The position numbers were made by a program, and so were the translations under genes. The notes beneath the pieces were generated by a model. The model was not told the DNA's origin, searched no databases, and saw only the letters and a list, made by a program, of their open reading frames with translations. DNA of 14,293 nt from JADHUC01 sp964617665 (GTDB lineage Bacteria > Planctomycetota > Planctomycetia > Pirellulales > Pirellulaceae). Below are positions 13,209-14,293 of the stretch, in pieces. Positions within the stretch are counted from its first letter, which is position 1. Each line of letters begins with the position of its first letter. The stretch spans positions 1-14,293 of the forward strand of contig CAZUAH010000352.1 in assembly GCA_964617665.1 (NCBI GenBank), given 5' to 3'.

Positions 13209-13228
13209 AAAGTCCTTCACCGGGTGAA

Positions 13229-13268
13229 AGGGTTTGCGTGAAACCCTAAAGCGGCTTTAGGGTTTTCC
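13229..13268 (+). terminator. Terminator with a competing upstream arm
   Basis: AAACCCTAAAG (13241-13251) and CTTTAGGGTTT (13255-13265) form a perfect 11-bp stem with a CGG loop, followed by TCCTT. An upstream AGGGTTT (13229-13235) can pair instead with AAACCCT (13241-13247), so two exclusive folds exist, as in attenuators. It separates the array from the promoter at 13269. Confidence 0.6.
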
Positions 13269-13307
13269 TTGACACCAAGACGCCATTGGGGGTAAATTGA
13301 TGGCGTC
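13269..13307 (+). promoter_or_regulatory. Promoter with overlapping operator-like inverted repeat
   Basis: TTGACA (13269-13274) and TAAATT (13293-13298) are spaced by 18 bases, a good sigma-70-type promoter by sequence. Perfect 8-bp arms GACGCCAT (13279-13286) and ATGGCGTC (13300-13307), 13 bases apart, straddle the -10 box, the usual place for a repressor operator. Transcription would run into the structured leader and the zinc-finger gene. Confidence 0.6.
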
Positions 13308-13360
13308 AAAGCGGTTTCTGGCCGCACGAGAAAACAATGCTAAACAAAACGAGAAAACAG

Positions 13361-13445
13361 AGCGCCGGCTTGTATTGGTGCGCGGTAGCCGCAAGGCCCG
13401 CGGGCGGTTTCTCGCCGCCTAGCAGCGCCAGTACAAGTCGGCGCT
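13361..13445 (+). ncRNA. Long leader hairpin upstream of the zinc-finger gene
   Basis: Bases 13361-13381 pair with 13425-13445 at all 21 positions if three G-U pairs are allowed (positions 8, 15 and 19 of the stem). The G-U pairs favour an RNA made from the plus strand. The 43-base loop contains GCGG-TAG-CCGC (13382-13392) and GGCGG...CCGCC. TTTCTTT starts at the base of the stem, so it may act as a conditional terminator, a small RNA end or a translation-control leader for the gene at 13484. No known RNA family is recognised. Confidence 0.5.
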
Positions 13446-13483
13446 TTCTTTGCGCGCACTCTGCGTGCTGGAAGGGCGTTTCT

Positions 13484-13750
13484 ATGTCCAACGGTTCTTT
13501 TGAAGTCACTGCGGCAAAGACTACATTCGCGCAGCACTACTGCATCAAATGTGGCGTTTTGTTCGCTGTGCCGTCCTGGGTGGATCACTACTGGAAGGAA
13601 TTTGGGAAACGGTTTCACTGCCCCAATGGTCACAAGCAGAGTTACAGTGAGTCCCGCGTAGGAGAAGTGGCGAGGCTCAAAGGGGAGGTGGATGGTCTGA
13701 AAAAAGACCTGCAGAGCACCTCCGAGTGCAAGGAAGGGGGTGCCTCATGA
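13484..13750 (+). CDS. Small zinc-finger protein with coiled coil
   Basis: An 88-residue protein. HYCIKCGVLFAVP provides Cys20-x2-Cys23 and HCPNGHKQSY provides Cys46-x3-His50, which together look like one zinc site. VGEVARLKGEVDGLKKDL (59-76) is a short coiled coil. Its role is unknown; similar small proteins in phages and mobile elements are uncharacterised. I place the start at the ATG at 13484, with GAAGGG about 8 bases upstream. The open frame extends to 13337, but that part would be the structured leader translated into a Ser/Ala/Cys-rich sequence. The stop overlaps the next ATG (ATGA). Confidence 0.6.
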   Translation: MSNGSFEVTAAKTTFAQHYCIKCGVLFAVPSWVDHYWKEFGKRFHCPNGHKQSYSESRVGEVARLKGEVDGLKKDLQSTSECKEGGAS

Positions 13751-14175
13751 CAGCCACCGAAGACAAACCGCTCAGCGAGTATGGTGACGATCTACACCTA
13801 CCCCCGATCGAAATGAGTTGGGACGCGGCCAAGGTGCTGGCAGATGGCATCTATGACCCGATGCACCTACGAGGTTTCGGGGAATTGGTATCGGAAGTGT
13901 TGGGGCAACTCGCATCTGTGAGTATTGAGACTGTCGAAGTAGACGACCGCAAAATCCCAGTGTTCGTTGTGAAGTTCAACGAACAAGTTTCTCACGTCGT
14001 CGTATCGCTGCGAGATCCAGCAGGGCAGGAATCGGGCGGTTTGATTAGCGGACTAAGAGAGAGCTTGCAGTTGCGAGTGAACTACTTCCAAGGGAGGCTG
14101 CGAGCCTTTGAGCATTGTTTCGGGAATGGGCCGGATGCTGACCACGAGAAAGCGACCGAACCCGACGCGGCTTGA
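13747..14175 (+). CDS. Unknown 142-aa protein
   Basis: An acidic 142-residue protein not assigned to a family. Residues about 17-65 are mixed helix and strand (PPIEMSWDAAKVLADGIYDP). Residues 66-90 have VDDRKIPVFVVKFNEQVSHVVVSL, which reads as paired beta strands. Residues 91-130 contain GGLISGLRESLQLRVNYFQG and a helix with AFEHCFG. The tail is acidic. It shows no membrane segment and no obvious catalytic motif. The ATG at 13747 overlaps the previous stop, with AAGGAAGGGGG just upstream, so it is translated with the zinc-finger gene as one operon. Confidence 0.6.
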   Translation: MTATEDKPLSEYGDDLHLPPIEMSWDAAKVLADGIYDPMHLRGFGELVSEVLGQLASVSIETVEVDDRKIPVFVVKFNEQVSHVVVSLRDPAGQESGGLISGLRESLQLRVNYFQGRLRAFEHCFGNGPDADHEKATEPDAA

Positions 14176-14252
14176 CGTTTACGCACCAACCCGCTGGCGT
14201 CGTCGGCAAGGCTGGCGGCGCTGGTGGGATTCTACCTGGGAGAAAACGAAAC

Positions 14253-14293
14253 ATGACCAAGAAGATACCCAAGGTTCGATTGGCGAAACCGAA
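14253..14293 (+). CDS. Start of a further gene, cut by the window edge
   Basis: Thirteen codons are visible: MTKKIPKVRLAKP. GGGAG lies about 11 bases upstream of the ATG. A short basic start of this kind is compatible with a tyrosine recombinase, which would suit an element integrated at a tRNA, but 13 residues cannot establish that. It lies 77 bases after the preceding stop, in the same direction. Confidence 0.45.
   Translation, partial: MTKKIPKVRLAKP

Noticed and set aside
13361..13445. Integron attC site
   Set aside because: The long stem suggested it, but the outer ends lack the RYYYAAC/GTTRRRY core motifs and there is no cassette structure.
13337..13483. N-terminal extension of the zinc-finger protein to 13337
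   Set aside because: It would be translated from the structured leader, has a low-complexity composition and no ribosome binding site, whereas the ATG at 13484 has one.

Overview
The window looks like a moderately GC-rich bacterial chromosome segment, most likely from a planctomycete. That assignment is by style only (zinc-ribbon plus STAS protein, WD40-like membrane-anchored protein, short helix-turn-helix proteins, archaeo-eukaryotic-type primase); no ribosomal or other marker gene is present. It falls into a sparse chromosomal part (1 to about 4317) and the left part of an integrated element (about 4318 to the right edge).

Chromosomal part. A minus-strand zinc-ribbon/STAS protein (568-1059) is followed by about 830 bases without a convincing gene. 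Next come a two-gene plus-strand unit, a small multi-pass membrane protein (1896-2252) overlapping a WD40-like beta-propeller protein (2252-3457), and a convergent small membrane protein (3595-3822, minus). Several clear intrinsic-terminator hairpins lie between genes. At 4318-4359 is the 3' part of a minus-strand tRNA with its terminator beyond it. The 5' half is missing, as expected where an element has recombined into a tRNA gene.

Element. All recognised genes to its right are on the plus strand with good ribosome binding sites and often overlapping stop/start codons: an unknown 218-aa protein, a 70-aa helix-turn-helix protein, a ParB-like protein with a C-terminal zinc ribbon, and a 1056-aa primase/ATPase. 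A 100-N gap flanked by an exact 55-bp duplication follows. Then come an 80-aa and a 66-aa small protein (ATGA overlap), a second helix-turn-helix protein, a 304-aa coiled-coil protein, a winged-helix protein, a zinc-finger protein, a 142-aa unknown, and the first 13 codons of another gene. This is a replication/partition-type cargo without capsid genes in view, so an integrative plasmid-like element or phage satellite is the best description.

The most unusual content is a family of short hairpins placed between direct repeats. The gene-free stretch 12823-13208 holds five exact and one degenerate copy of a 30-bp, type I-E-CRISPR-like repeat. Every interval between them, and the stretch just after the last, is an inverted repeat rather than a random spacer. 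One interval contains a 34-bp hairpin that also sits at 10895-10928, inside the end of a helix-turn-helix gene, where it again lies between two exact copies of a different 36-bp sequence that also contains a palindrome. This is the geometry a Cas1-like spacer integration would leave. No Cas gene is visible in the window, and the array could be partly misassembled, so this is a hypothesis to test. Just downstream are a promoter with an overlapping operator-like inverted repeat and a leader that can fold into a 21-bp stem.
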